From contig NZ_QGTM01000029.1 of assembly GCF_003182195.1 (NCBI RefSeq), positions 1-35,069 on the forward strand: a stretch of DNA of 35,069 nt, written 5' to 3'. Of the stretch, positions 7,847 to 16,080 are shown piece after piece; position 1 is the first letter of the stretch; the number at the start of each line of letters is the position of its first letter. Below the pieces are notes generated by a model. That model saw nothing but the letters and a program-made list of their open reading frames with translations, had not been told where the DNA came from and did no database searches. The position numbers and the translations under genes were made by a program. This DNA is from Halomonas sp. A11-A. GTDB lineage: Bacteria > Pseudomonadota > Gammaproteobacteria > Pseudomonadales > Halomonadaceae.

Positions 7847-8317
7847 ATGACCGCAGCTCCCTTCTCGGAAGCCAGCCAGTTTCCCGGCAACCTGCTCCGG
7901 CGCTGCCATCAGATCAGCGTGGCGATCTTCCTGCGCAAGTGCGAGGCCTACCAGCTGACCCAACTGCACTACATCATCCTCTGCGCGCTGGAGGAGCACG
8001 GCTCTATCGACCAGATCACCCTGGGTGGCCATACGGCCCTGGATCGCAACACCGTGGCTGTGGTGGTGAAGAAGCTGGAGGAGCGCGGCCTGGTCACCCG
8101 GCAGCGCAACCCCGAGGATCGCCGCGCCATGCTGGTGACCCTGACCAGGGAAGGGGAGCGCCTGCGCCACGCCGCCGAACCCTCCGTGGCCGAGGTGCAG
8201 GAGGAGATCCTCGCCCCCCTGCAGGAGGAGGAGCGCGAAACCCTGTGCCGACTGCTGCAGACCCTGGCCGACGAGAACAACCACCTGAGCCGGGTGCCGG
8301 TGCGCCAGGCGGGCTGA
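7847..8317 (+). CDS. MarR-family transcriptional regulator
   Basis: A 156-residue winged-helix dimer. The recognition region is SIDQITLGGHTALDRNTVAV followed by VVKKLEERGLVTRQRNPEDR; the wing contains the invariant DRR and is followed by MLVTLTREG. Flanking helices form the dimer and ligand pocket. MarR proteins of this size next to aromatic catabolic genes usually repress until an aromatic acid binds. It sits 124 bp downstream of dctM on the same strand and may be cotranscribed or have its own promoter. By position it is the likely reader of the palindromes before dctP. MobR, the MarR repressor of mobA in Comamonas, is a plausible parallel, since the neighbouring broken gene is MobA-like. 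Confidence 0.85.
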   Translation: MTAAPFSEASQFPGNLLRRCHQISVAIFLRKCEAYQLTQLHYIILCALEEHGSIDQITLGGHTALDRNTVAVVVKKLEERGLVTRQRNPEDRRAMLVTLTREGERLRHAAEPSVAEVQEEILAPLQEEERETLCRLLQTLADENNHLSRVPVRQAG

Positions 8318-8342
8318 CTGCTCACCACCAACGCCCCCAGCC

Positions 8343-8379
8343 GACAAGACCCCGAGAGCAGCGCTCCCGGGGCCTTGTC
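8343..8379. terminator. bidirectional terminator between marR and the salicylate hydroxylase gene
   Basis: A long hairpin between two converging genes. GACAAG, CCCCG and GAGC on the left arm pair with GCTC, CGGGG and CTTGTC on the right, with single mismatches and a 3-nt loop. The symmetry and convergent position suit a terminator for both strands. Confidence 0.7.
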
Positions 8380-8398
8380 GATCTGGCCTGCCCGGCCG

Positions 8399-9718
8399 TC
8401 AGACGGCGGCGGCTTCTGCCGCGGCGCTCTCCCCGGCCAGGACCCGCCGCGCCGCCACCACATCCTCCTCGGGATCGTGGTTCCAGAGCCAGTCGAAGCG
8501 GGTCTCGAGGTTCTCGATCAGCTTCGCCTCGTCGTCGCCGATCCCTTCACCGGCGTACTCGTAGACGTTTCCCGCCTCGTGGGAGGTGCGCTGCACCCGA
8601 CAGGTGCGCCCATGGCGGACCGCCTCGAAGGCCGCCAGCACCTGCGCCACGCTGTCTCTGGTGCAGGCCTCGTCGCCCAGCAGGCTGGCCAGCACGTAGG
8701 CGTCTTCCAGCGCCTGGCCGGCACCGGCGCCCTGATGGGGCACCAGCGCATGGGCGGCATCGCCCACCAGCAGCACGCGGCCGCGGTGGTAGCGCGGGAG
8801 TTCGGGCAGCTCGTGCAGCGCCCAGCGGGTTGGCTCGGGAATGCACGCGAGGATCGCCTGGGAGGCCGCCCCCCAGCCGGCGAAGACCTCCAGCATCTCC
8901 TGCTGGGTCACCGCCTGAACCCACTCCTCCCCCTTGGGCAGTTTCGGCTCGGGGGTGGAGCGGTCGGTGATGAAGGCCACCACGTTGATCAGCGCCGACT
9001 GCTTGACCGGGAAGGTGAGGATATGGCGGTCGTGGCCCAGGTACATCTGGGGCACCAGGGCCAGGCGCCGGTCGGCGCCCCTGTTCTCCAGGGCCTCTTC
9101 CAGCCGGGCGGTGGGGATCATGCCGCGATAGGCGTAGGTGCCGCTCCAGAAGGGGGCGATCTCGCCGAAGGTCTCGGCGGGCAGCACGTTGGCGCGCACC
9201 GCCGACTTGATGCCGTCGAAGCCGATCAGGATATCCGCGGTGAAGGAGGTGCCATCGGCGAAGCGGACGGTGGCGCTATCACCCTCCTGGGTGACCTCGA
9301 CACAGCGCTTGCCGAAATGGGCGATGCCGGCGGGCAGCTGGGCCACGATGGCGTCCAGGAAGTCCGCCCGGTGCACCGAGGACTGCCCACAGCCGGGGGC
9401 CAGGGTGGCGGTCAGGTAGCCGTCGTCGCTGCCGCGGCGCCACTCGAACCAGACATCCTCGAAGGGTGCCGGCGAGGCATCGGCGATGCGGCGATAGGCC
9501 GCCTCCAGGCCCAGCCGCTGGATGGCGCGCACCGCGTTGGGCCCGAAGGAGACGCCGGCACCGATCTCGGAGAACTGCGGCGCCGCCTCGAAGAGCTGCA
9601 CGTCGAGGTCGGCATGTCGGGAGAGGGCCACGGCGAAGGCCACGCCGCCGATGCCGCCGCCGATGATGGCGACGGACAGGCGAGAAGCAGAGGGGGACGC
9701 AGTAGTGTGATTGGGCAT
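8399..9718 (-). CDS. nahG: salicylate 1-hydroxylase-like FAD monooxygenase
   Basis: A 439-residue cytoplasmic group A flavin monooxygenase, matching the length of NahG (about 434). The dinucleotide-binding motif GGGIGG is at residues 20-25. HRADFLDAI near 116 contains the conserved Arg of the FAD site. A DG motif, LIGFDGIKSAVR, is near 165-176, and the second FAD motif GDAAHALVPHQGAGAGQALE at 319-338 has the salicylate-hydroxylase style. NahG converts salicylate to catechol with NADH and O2. The divergent neighbour is a NahR-like activator, which strongly supports salicylate as substrate. No catechol dioxygenase lies in the window, so the product must be handled elsewhere. Relatives acting on 3-hydroxybenzoate or gentisate precursors cannot be fully excluded. 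Confidence 0.85.
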   Translation of the reverse strand: MPNHTTASPSASRLSVAIIGGGIGGVAFAVALSRHADLDVQLFEAAPQFSEIGAGVSFGPNAVRAIQRLGLEAAYRRIADASPAPFEDVWFEWRRGSDDGYLTATLAPGCGQSSVHRADFLDAIVAQLPAGIAHFGKRCVEVTQEGDSATVRFADGTSFTADILIGFDGIKSAVRANVLPAETFGEIAPFWSGTYAYRGMIPTARLEEALENRGADRRLALVPQMYLGHDRHILTFPVKQSALINVVAFITDRSTPEPKLPKGEEWVQAVTQQEMLEVFAGWGAASQAILACIPEPTRWALHELPELPRYHRGRVLLVGDAAHALVPHQGAGAGQALEDAYVLASLLGDEACTRDSVAQVLAAFEAVRHGRTCRVQRTSHEAGNVYEYAGEGIGDDEAKLIENLETRFDWLWNHDPEEDVVAARRVLAGESAAAEAAAV

Positions 9719-9829
9719 GGTGCGAGCTCCGTCAGGGACACTGTTATTGGAATGGCGTCGTTATTGGCATGGCGTAAGCTGATGAGGCGCAGGCTAGAGC
9801 CCCTCAGATATTCACACAACACAGCCACC

Positions 9830-9842
9830 TTCATGTTATGAA
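9830..9842. promoter_or_regulatory. LysR-type box in the nahG/nahR-like divergent gap
   Basis: TTCATGTTATGAA is a 13-bp inverted repeat with 5-bp arms and a T-N11-A frame, the standard LysR-type binding geometry. It lies 112 bp from the hydroxylase start and 51 bp before the regulator start, in an AT-rich island (9800-9890). ATTCACACAAC just to its left at 9810-9820 partly resembles the ATTCACGCT half of the known NahR site. Confidence 0.6.
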
Positions 9843-9892
9843 TTAACAGCAGTAATATTTTATTGAATACAGTCAATTAGGCGAGGACGGGC

Positions 9893-10798
9893 ATGCTGAA
9901 GCTGGCGGATATCGATGTGAACCTGCTGGTGGTCTTCGACCTGCTCTATCGCGAGGGCAACACCCAGCGGGTGGCCGAGCGGCTCGGCGTGACCCAGCCC
10001 GCCGTCAGCCACGCGCTCAAGCGCCTGCGCCGGCTGCTCGGCGATGAGCTCTTCGAACGCACCTCCAGGGGGCTGTCGCCGACGCCGCGGGCGGACCAGC
10101 TTCACCCCGGCATCGCCGAGGCGCTGGCCCGGCTGCATGAGATCCTCAACCTGGGCGATGACTTCGAGCCGGCCAGCAGCGAGCGCACCTTCCAGCTGGC
10201 GATGACCGATATCGGCGAGATCGTCTTCCTGCCGCGGCTGCTGGAGTACCTGGCCAGGGAGGCACCGGGCATCCGGCTCAGCACGGTGCGCAGCCATCGG
10301 GAGGACCTGAAACGGGAGATGGAGGAGGGACGGATCGATCTGGCTGTTGGCCTGATCCCCCAGCTGGGCGCCGGCTTCTACCAGCAGCGGCTCTTCGTGC
10401 AGCGCTATGTCTGCCTGATGCGGGAGGGCCACCCGCTGGCGGAGGGCGACTTCAACCTGGAGGCCTTCACGGCGGCCACCCACGCGGTGGTGGTGGCGAA
10501 GGGCACCGGGCACGGCGTCGTCGAGGAACAGCTCGCCCGGGCGGGCATCGAGCGCCCGGTCCGGCTGCAACTGCCCCACTTCGCCGCCGTGCCCTATATC
10601 ATCAGCGAGAGCGACCTGGTGGTCACGGTGACCGACAAGTTCGCCGAGGCGACCCGGGCGCGCTTCGGCCTGGCCGTGCAGGAGCACCCTCTGCCCTTCC
10701 CCGAGATCCCCATCAACCTCTTCTGGCACCGCCGCTACCACCGCGACGCCGGTAACCGCTGGCTGCGCGGCCTGCTCTTCGCGATGTTTGCGGAATAG
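9893..10798 (+). CDS. nahR: NahR-like LysR-family activator
   Basis: A 301-residue LysR-type regulator. The N-terminal helix-turn-helix spans NTQRVAERLGVTQPAVSHAL with LKRLRRLLGDELFERTSRGL after it. The effector domain carries the block SERTFQLAMTDIGEIVFLPRL and later GTGHGVVEEQLARAGI and LQLPHFAAVPYI, which match my recollection of Pseudomonas NahR closely, well beyond generic LysR similarity. NahR binds salicylate and activates salicylate-degradation operons. It is transcribed divergently from the hydroxylase across a 174-bp gap with a LysR-type box. A good terminator follows at 10802. Assignment as the salicylate-responsive activator of the adjacent gene is strong by family and context. 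Confidence 0.88.
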   Translation: MLKLADIDVNLLVVFDLLYREGNTQRVAERLGVTQPAVSHALKRLRRLLGDELFERTSRGLSPTPRADQLHPGIAEALARLHEILNLGDDFEPASSERTFQLAMTDIGEIVFLPRLLEYLAREAPGIRLSTVRSHREDLKREMEEGRIDLAVGLIPQLGAGFYQQRLFVQRYVCLMREGHPLAEGDFNLEAFTAATHAVVVAKGTGHGVVEEQLARAGIERPVRLQLPHFAAVPYIISESDLVVTVTDKFAEATRARFGLAVQEHPLPFPEIPINLFWHRRYHRDAGNRWLRGLLFAMFAE

Positions 10799-10801
10799 AA
10801 A

Positions 10802-10833
10802 GAGGCGGCACCTGCCAGAGCAGGCGCCGCCTC
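10802..10833. terminator. bidirectional terminator between the nahR-like gene and the alcohol dehydrogenase gene
   Basis: GAGGCGGC (10802-10809) pairs with GCCGCCTC (10826-10833), with an inner CCTG/CAGG pair and a 6-nt loop. It separates converging genes. Confidence 0.7.
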
Positions 10834-10854
10834 GCGATGGCCGAAGGTGCGGGT

Positions 10855-11946
10855 TCAGTCGGCGATCTTCAGCACCGGCTTGACGGTGGTGCCGTTCTTT
10901 GAGTCCTCGAAGGCCTCGTTGATCTGCTCGGGGGCGTAGAACTTCACCAGCCGGTCGAAGGGGAAGCGCCCCTCCTTGAAGTAGGCCACCAGCTGCGGGA
11001 TGAAGACCCGCGGCACGGAGTCGCCCTCGATCACGCCGATCATCGACTTGCCCTCGGCCATCAGGTCGTGGTGCACGTCCAGGGTCACCTCGGGGGTGAC
11101 GCCGACGATGGCCGAGACGCCCAGCGGCTTGAGGGCCTGCAGCGACTGGCGCACCACGACGGGCACCCCGGTGGTCTCCACGGCGAACTGGCTGCCGCCG
11201 CCGGTGATCTCGCGCACCCGCTCGACGGTGTCTTCCTGCTGGCCGTTGATCGCATGGGTCGCACCCAGCTCGAGAGCCAGCTCGAGGCGACTGTCGTGGA
11301 CATCCACCGCGATGACCTGCCGGCAGCCGGCAATGCGCGCCGCCATGATGGCGGAGAGCCCCACCGCCCCGCAGCCATAGACCACCAGGCTCGACCCAAA
11401 CTCGGGCTTGAGGCGATTCAGCACGGTGCCGGCCCCGGTCTGGATGCCGCAGCCCAGCGGGCCCAGCAGCGCCAGATCCACCTCGGGGTCCACCTTGACC
11501 GCGTTGCGGGCACTGACCACGGCGTGGGTCGCAAAGGAGGACTGGCCGAAGAAGGTGGCCAGGGAGTCGTCGCCCAGCGCCAGACGGTGGCTGCCGTCAT
11601 CCATGGCGCCGCCGAAGTTGAGCTCGTTGAAGGTATCGCAGACGGTGGGGTGACCGGTCAGGCAGTGGCCGCAGCCGCCGCAGTGGGCAAAGGAGAGCAC
11701 CACGTGGTCGCCCACCTCGAGCCCGCTCACCCCCTCGCCGAGGGCCTCCACCACGCCAGCGCCCTCGTGGCCCAGCACGATGGGAAAGGGCGCGATGCCG
11801 AGGTCCCGGGCCACCGCATCGGTGTGGCAGACGCCGGTGGCCACGATGCGCACCCGCACCTCGCCCAGACCAGGCTCGGCCAGCTCCACCGCCTGCCATT
11901 CGAAATCACGCCCCTGTTCCAGGGTCACGGCCGCTTGAATCTGCAT
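10855..11946 (-). CDS. zinc-dependent aryl-alcohol dehydrogenase (XylB/AreB type)
   Basis: A 363-residue cytoplasmic medium-chain dehydrogenase. Catalytic zinc ligands are Cys40 (TGVCHTD), His60-Glu61 (LGHEGAG) and the Cys of GPLGCGIQTGAG near 174. Structural zinc is held by Cys89, Cys92, Cys95 and Cys103. NAD binding is shown by VVYGCGAVGLSA with a downstream Asp (VIAVDVHDSRL) that favours NAD over NADP. It fits benzyl-alcohol dehydrogenases of about 365 residues. As the last gene of the pch operon, 67 bp after pchA, it probably oxidises 4-hydroxybenzyl alcohol or related benzylic alcohols to aldehydes. That step is normally also done by PchF itself, so this gene may broaden the substrate range. 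Confidence 0.88.
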   Translation of the reverse strand: MQIQAAVTLEQGRDFEWQAVELAEPGLGEVRVRIVATGVCHTDAVARDLGIAPFPIVLGHEGAGVVEALGEGVSGLEVGDHVVLSFAHCGGCGHCLTGHPTVCDTFNELNFGGAMDDGSHRLALGDDSLATFFGQSSFATHAVVSARNAVKVDPEVDLALLGPLGCGIQTGAGTVLNRLKPEFGSSLVVYGCGAVGLSAIMAARIAGCRQVIAVDVHDSRLELALELGATHAINGQQEDTVERVREITGGGSQFAVETTGVPVVVRQSLQALKPLGVSAIVGVTPEVTLDVHHDLMAEGKSMIGVIEGDSVPRVFIPQLVAYFKEGRFPFDRLVKFYAPEQINEAFEDSKNGTTVKPVLKIAD

Positions 11947-12013
11947 GAGTCGTTCTCCTCGCCTTGATGATTCGAAAGCCGGGCCACCCTCTGGTGGCCC
12001 GGTGCACGCGGTC

Positions 12014-13480
12014 TCAGAAGGGATAGCCGCGCGGCGCGTGCTGCACGCTGATCCAGTGGTCGGTGGTGAACTCCTCGATGGCCCAGTCGCCGTTGAAGCG
12101 GCCGAGGCCGGAGTTCTTCTCGCCGCCGAAGGGCACGTGGGCCTCGTCGTTGACCGGCATGTCGTTGACGTGGGTCATGCCCGCCTTGATGCCCTGGGCG
12201 AAGCGCAGGCCGCGGGCCAGATCGCCGCTGAACACCGCGCTGGAGAGGCCGTACTCGGTGCCGTTGGCGAGCTCCAGGGCGTGGGCCTCGTCGCGGGCCT
12301 TCTGGATGCCCACCAGCGGGCCGAAGATCTCCTCGCGGCTGATCTCCATCTCCGCGGTGACGTCGCCGAACACATGGGGCGGAACCAGCTGGCCCTGGAT
12401 CTCGCCCTCCAGCAGCACGGTCGCGCCTTCCCGCTTGGCGGTGGCGATCTTCTCCTCCAGCCCCTCGCGCTGCTTGGCGTTGATCACCGGGCCCACCACG
12501 GTGGCCATGTCGTCGGGATCGCCCACCTGGAGTCCCTTGACCTTCTCGACGAAGCGCTCGACGAAGGCGTCATAGCGGCTCTCGTCCACGATGATGCGGT
12601 TGACCGCCATGCAGATCTGGCCCTGGTGCAGGAACTTGCCCATGGCCGCGGCATTCACCGCCTGCTCGATATCGGCGTCGTCCAGCACCACGAAGGGGCT
12701 GTTGCCGCCCAGCTCCAGGGAGACCTTCTTGATATGCTCGCCGCCGCTGGCGATGCGGCCGATGCCGCGACCCACCTGGGTGGAGCCGGTGAAGGAGATC
12801 AGCCGCGGCACCCGGTGCTCGACGAAGGCGTCGCCGATCTCGCTGCCGGCGCCCACCACCACGCTGAGCAGCCCCTTTGGCAGGCCGGCCTCCTCGAAGA
12901 TCTTCGCCAGCAGCAGGCCACCGGTGACCGGCGTGTCGCTGGCCGGCTTGACCACCACGGCATTGCCCAGGGCCAGCGCCGGGGCGATGGAGCGCTGGGA
13001 GAGGTGCAGCGGGAAGTTCCAGGGGCTGATCACGCCGACCACGCCCAAGGGCTTGCGGTAGACGCGGTTCTCCTTGCCCGGCACGTTGGAGGCCAGGGTC
13101 ATGCCGTGGACCCGGCCCGGCATGCTGGCGGCCTCCAGGGTGATGCCGCGGGCCGCACCCCACTCGACGTTGGCCTTGAGCCGGGTGCTGCCCGACTCGC
13201 GGATCAGCCAGTCGATGATCTCCTCCTTGCGGGCGTCGAAGATCGCCACCACCCGCTGCAGCAGGGCGCTGCGCTGGGCCGGCGGGGTCGCCGCCCAGGC
13301 GGCCTGGGCCTTCTCAGCGGCCAGGAAGGCGGCGTCGAGGTCGCCGGCGGTCGCCAGGCGTATGGTCAGCAGCTCGCTGCCATCATAGGGGTTGGTCACC
13401 CGGGAGGTGCGCTCGCTGGCGCCCTCGCGCCACTCGCCGGCAATCGGCTGAAGCTGAAAATCGCTGTATGCAGTGCTCAT
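12014..13480 (-). CDS. pchA: 4-hydroxybenzaldehyde dehydrogenase
   Basis: A 488-residue NAD(P)-dependent aldehyde dehydrogenase. Landmarks are the PWNFPLHLS substrate-channel motif near 153-161, the [15 protein letters not shown] cofactor loop, catalytic base Glu256 in LELGGNSPF, and nucleophile Cys290 in [12 protein letters not shown]. These local sequences fit the benzaldehyde/vanillin dehydrogenase branch. It follows pchF by 37 bp in the same operon and would turn 4-hydroxybenzaldehyde into 4-hydroxybenzoate. The start is supported by AGGAAG 8 bp upstream. In Pseudomonas putida the order is pchA-C-X-F; here pchA is moved to the other end, after pchF. Activity on vanillin or benzaldehyde is possible as well. 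Confidence 0.9.
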   Translation of the reverse strand: MSTAYSDFQLQPIAGEWREGASERTSRVTNPYDGSELLTIRLATAGDLDAAFLAAEKAQAAWAATPPAQRSALLQRVVAIFDARKEEIIDWLIRESGSTRLKANVEWGAARGITLEAASMPGRVHGMTLASNVPGKENRVYRKPLGVVGVISPWNFPLHLSQRSIAPALALGNAVVVKPASDTPVTGGLLLAKIFEEAGLPKGLLSVVVGAGSEIGDAFVEHRVPRLISFTGSTQVGRGIGRIASGGEHIKKVSLELGGNSPFVVLDDADIEQAVNAAAMGKFLHQGQICMAVNRIIVDESRYDAFVERFVEKVKGLQVGDPDDMATVVGPVINAKQREGLEEKIATAKREGATVLLEGEIQGQLVPPHVFGDVTAEMEISREEIFGPLVGIQKARDEAHALELANGTEYGLSSAVFSGDLARGLRFAQGIKAGMTHVNDMPVNDEAHVPFGGEKNSGLGRFNGDWAIEEFTTDHWISVQHAPRGYPF

Positions 13481-13517
13481 AGGTGCTCTTCCTCAGGGTC
13501 GGTTCAGGGGCGGACGG

Positions 13518-15068
13518 TTACAGGCGAATGCCGGACTTGCCGGGGGAGAGAATCCCGTTGGGATCCAGCGCCTTCTTCAGGGTGCGGTGCACCTCGCGCA
13601 GGGGCTCGCCGAAGGTGCCGGCCACCTGCTCCATGAACTCGTTGTTGGTGCGGTAGAGGCCGTAGCCGCGCTTGGCGAACTCGTCGATCAGCTCGGCGAA
13701 GCAGTCGTGGGCGCGCTGGGTCTCCTCCGGGTCCTGGCGGTTGTAGAGCAGGTCGATGACATGGTGCATGTCACGCCAGCCGACGATGTACTCGGCCACG
13801 TAGTCGAAGCCGTATTTGCCGAGGATCTGCTGGGCCAGCTCGGTCTGGTCGCGGGTCTCGCTGCCCTTGGCCTGGGAGACCGGTGCGAACCACATGGAGC
13901 CGCCGCCCCCGCGCCAGTTGTAGAGGCCGAACTCCTGCAGGTTCATCTCGCCCTTCATCAGCGCCGAGCGGTAGGAGAAGCCGCCGCCGCGCTTCTCGGC
14001 CTCCTCGCCGTACATGATCTGGGCCTTGCCGCTCTTGCTGAAGGCCTGCTCAATGATCTTCCAGTTGACCTCGATCTGCTCCGGCGTGCCGTAGAGAGCG
14101 GCGTAGATGTTCCACTCGCCGATCCCCTCGTCCAGCTTGATGCGCTCGATGGCCTCCCGCGGAATGGACGCGGGTCCCTCGTAGTAGGCCTTGCGCTCCA
14201 CGTGGGTACCGGCATCCCACAGGGTGTGCACGATCACCACGGCGTTGGGGATGATCTGCGCGATGCGCAGCGGGCGCATGATCTCGACGATCTCCTCGAT
14301 ATCCTCCGGATCGGGGTACTGGATCAGGAAGGGGCGATAGGCCGGCGGCTCCGGCATCAGCCACAACCCCATCTTGGTGACGACGCCGTAGTTGGACTGT
14401 GAGAAGAGGCCGTCCAGGTAGGGGCCATAGCCCCACTTGAAGACCTGCCAGGAGGTCGAGTTCTCGATCCCGCCCATCCCGGTGCGGATCATCTCGCCGT
14501 TGGCCAGCACAACTTCCATGCCGCACTGGAACATGAAGTGCTCACCGTAGGGGGTGTAGCCCACGCCGCGATCCAGGGTGTTGCCCACCGGGCCGGCGAT
14601 GGCCGAGGGCGCCGGCACCGAGAGCCACAGCTTGTAGCCCTTCTCCTGGATGTAGTCGTAGAGCTGCTGGTAGGTGACACCGGGCTCCACCAGCGCGGTG
14701 CAGGAGTCCGGATCCACCTCGAGGATGCGATTCATGCGGTGCAGGTCGAGGATCACCTGGCCGGTCTCCCCCGGCGCGGCCGAGCCATAGCCCAGGTTCT
14801 TGCCGGTGGAGATGGTCCAGATCGGCACCTTGAACTCGTTGCAGGTACGCACGACCGCCTGGACCTGCTCGGCGCTGGTCGGCATCACCGCCGCCGAGGG
14901 GATGTAGTCGCGGTCGTCGCCGGCCATCATGATCTTGGTGTAGGGCGCCAGCTGGCTCCCTTCGGTCAGGACGCTGTCGGCCCCGACGATCTCGCGAAAG
15001 CGGCCGAGGGCGGTGTCGAAGTCCGCCTCGCTGACGCCCTTGGGAAGAATGCGCTGTGTCGTGCTCAT
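13518..15068 (-). CDS. pchF: p-cresol methylhydroxylase flavoprotein subunit
   Basis: A 516-residue FAD enzyme of the vanillyl-alcohol-oxidase/PCMH fold. It oxidises p-cresol to 4-hydroxybenzyl alcohol and on to 4-hydroxybenzaldehyde, using water and passing electrons to PchC. The FAD domain opens with IPSAAVMPTSAEQVQAVV and IWTISTGKNLGYGSAAP (83-99), then SAIAGPVGNTLDRGVGYTPY (155-174). Tyr383 in GLYNWRGGGG aligns with Tyr384 of Pseudomonas PchF, the residue that binds FAD covalently; vanillyl-alcohol oxidase uses a His elsewhere. RDMHHVIDLLYNR supplies other active-site residues. Similarity to my recollection of PchF is continuous from end to end. Eugenol or 4-alkylphenol hydroxylases are close relatives, so substrate breadth is open. 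Start ATG 15068 gives MSTTQRILPKGVSEADF, which matches the known N-terminus. Confidence 0.93.
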   Translation of the reverse strand: MSTTQRILPKGVSEADFDTALGRFREIVGADSVLTEGSQLAPYTKIMMAGDDRDYIPSAAVMPTSAEQVQAVVRTCNEFKVPIWTISTGKNLGYGSAAPGETGQVILDLHRMNRILEVDPDSCTALVEPGVTYQQLYDYIQEKGYKLWLSVPAPSAIAGPVGNTLDRGVGYTPYGEHFMFQCGMEVVLANGEMIRTGMGGIENSTSWQVFKWGYGPYLDGLFSQSNYGVVTKMGLWLMPEPPAYRPFLIQYPDPEDIEEIVEIMRPLRIAQIIPNAVVIVHTLWDAGTHVERKAYYEGPASIPREAIERIKLDEGIGEWNIYAALYGTPEQIEVNWKIIEQAFSKSGKAQIMYGEEAEKRGGGFSYRSALMKGEMNLQEFGLYNWRGGGGSMWFAPVSQAKGSETRDQTELAQQILGKYGFDYVAEYIVGWRDMHHVIDLLYNRQDPEETQRAHDCFAELIDEFAKRGYGLYRTNNEFMEQVAGTFGEPLREVHRTLKKALDPNGILSPGKSGIRL

Positions 15069-15099
15069 GGGGTGTTCTCTCGCTTGTTGTAGTGGGGGC

Positions 15100-15639
15100 T
15101 CAGACCCGGACCAGGAAGCTCAGCTCGCGGGCACCGGTGTCGGCAGGGCGGCGGAACTGGCGCGCCTCGCGACCGGCCGCGCCGGCCAGCGCCAGGCGGG
15201 CGTACTCGCGCCCCAGGGCGGACTGCCAGCTGCCGCCGGAAAGCGCCAGCGGCTCGGCGACCGGGCCGCGGTGGCTCACCAGGTGGTGGCGCCCCTCGTC
15301 ATGGCGCCCCAGGGCCAGGATCTGTCCCCGGCCGGCCAGCAGGCTGGTCAGCAGCACCAGGCCCGCCTCGTCGGTGAAGCCGGTGATCAGGGTTCCCGCC
15401 GGCAGCGCATTGAGTGCCAGGGGGTCGAGGCGCCCCTCGTAGCGCGGCTCCCAGCCCTGCTGGCGCAGCCCCAGGCCCAGCTCGGTGGCCGAGCGGTCCA
15501 CACCGTAGAGGCGAATCGCCCCATGGATGGGCGCCCCGCCCGGGGTCGCCTGGCCGGCCCAGGCGGCGGCCATGGTCAGCGGCGCCGCCGAGCCCAGCAG
15601 CAGACCGTTCCGGAGCAGCTGTCGACGTGTCAGTTTCAT
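15100..15639 (-). CDS. pchX: PchX-like Tat-exported protein of unknown function
   Basis: A 179-residue protein beginning MKLTRRQLLRNGLLLGSAAP, which is a good twin-arginine (TRRQLLR) export signal with a hydrophobic core. I see no catalytic motif in the mature part; it has two repeated-looking stretches around GLGLRQQGWEPRYEGRLDPL and GREYARLALAGAAGREARQF. Position exactly between pchC and pchF fits pchX/pcuX, which is conserved in p-cresol operons without a settled role. The start ATG 15639 is 4 bp after the pchC stop with GAGGAG in front; a longer upstream start would read through pchC. Candidate roles are flavoprotein export, flavinylation or assembly of the PchCF complex, all inferred. 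Confidence 0.75.
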   Translation of the reverse strand: MKLTRRQLLRNGLLLGSAAPLTMAAAWAGQATPGGAPIHGAIRLYGVDRSATELGLGLRQQGWEPRYEGRLDPLALNALPAGTLITGFTDEAGLVLLTSLLAGRGQILALGRHDEGRHHLVSHRGPVAEPLALSGGSWQSALGREYARLALAGAAGREARQFRRPADTGARELSFLVRV

Positions 15640-15643
15640 GGCA

Positions 15644-16018
15644 TCACTCCTCACCGCCGTCGTCCTCGGCCAGCTCACCCCGGGCCAGGGCCGCACTCAG
15701 TGCCTTCAGCTCGGCGTCGCTGATCTTGGCCGGACGGAAGGAGGGCATGGCGGCGCGCCCATGGCGTACCGTCGTCTCGATATAGGCCCGCCAGCTCTCA
15801 TGAGCCGCCTCGGGAAAGGCCATGGTGATCTCGGGGCCGACCGCCTTGTCCGGGGCATGGCAGTGCGCGCAGACCTGCCGATAGACCTCGGCGGGCTCGC
15901 GGGCATCCGGCTCGCCGGCCGAGAGCGTGGTGGGCAGCAGCAAGGCGCCGAACAGGGCCAGGGCCCCGAGCCGGTACGCGGAGAGGTGCCGTGAGGGCGG
16001 CGTTGTTGTGTGTTGCAT
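15644..16018 (-). CDS. pchC: p-cresol methylhydroxylase cytochrome c subunit
   Basis: A 124-residue periplasmic c-type cytochrome. A Sec signal peptide runs through LGALALFGALLLPTTLSAGE. One haem site CAHCH uses Cys50, Cys53 and His54; Met91 in AAMPSF is the likely axial ligand. The size (about 9-10 kDa mature) matches PchC. It accepts electrons from the FAD of PchF and passes them to the respiratory chain. As first gene of the pchC-X-F-A-adh operon it lies downstream of the divergent regulatory region shared with the sigma-54 activator. The acidic tail (ELAEDDGGEE) is unusual but fits a soluble halophile protein. Confidence 0.9.
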   Translation of the reverse strand: MQHTTTPPSRHLSAYRLGALALFGALLLPTTLSAGEPDAREPAEVYRQVCAHCHAPDKAVGPEITMAFPEAAHESWRAYIETTVRHGRAAMPSFRPAKISDAELKALSAALARGELAEDDGGEE

Positions 16019-16080
16019 GTCAGTGTCACCCGTCTTGTCGTCAAGGGCATGTCATCAGCAGAGCAGGCCGCCCATCAGTC

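Noticed and set aside
11945..13636. Long plus-strand open frame over the pchA gene
   Set aside because: It is the complement of a clear aldehyde dehydrogenase gene with catalytic Cys and Glu; the frame has no recognisable domain.
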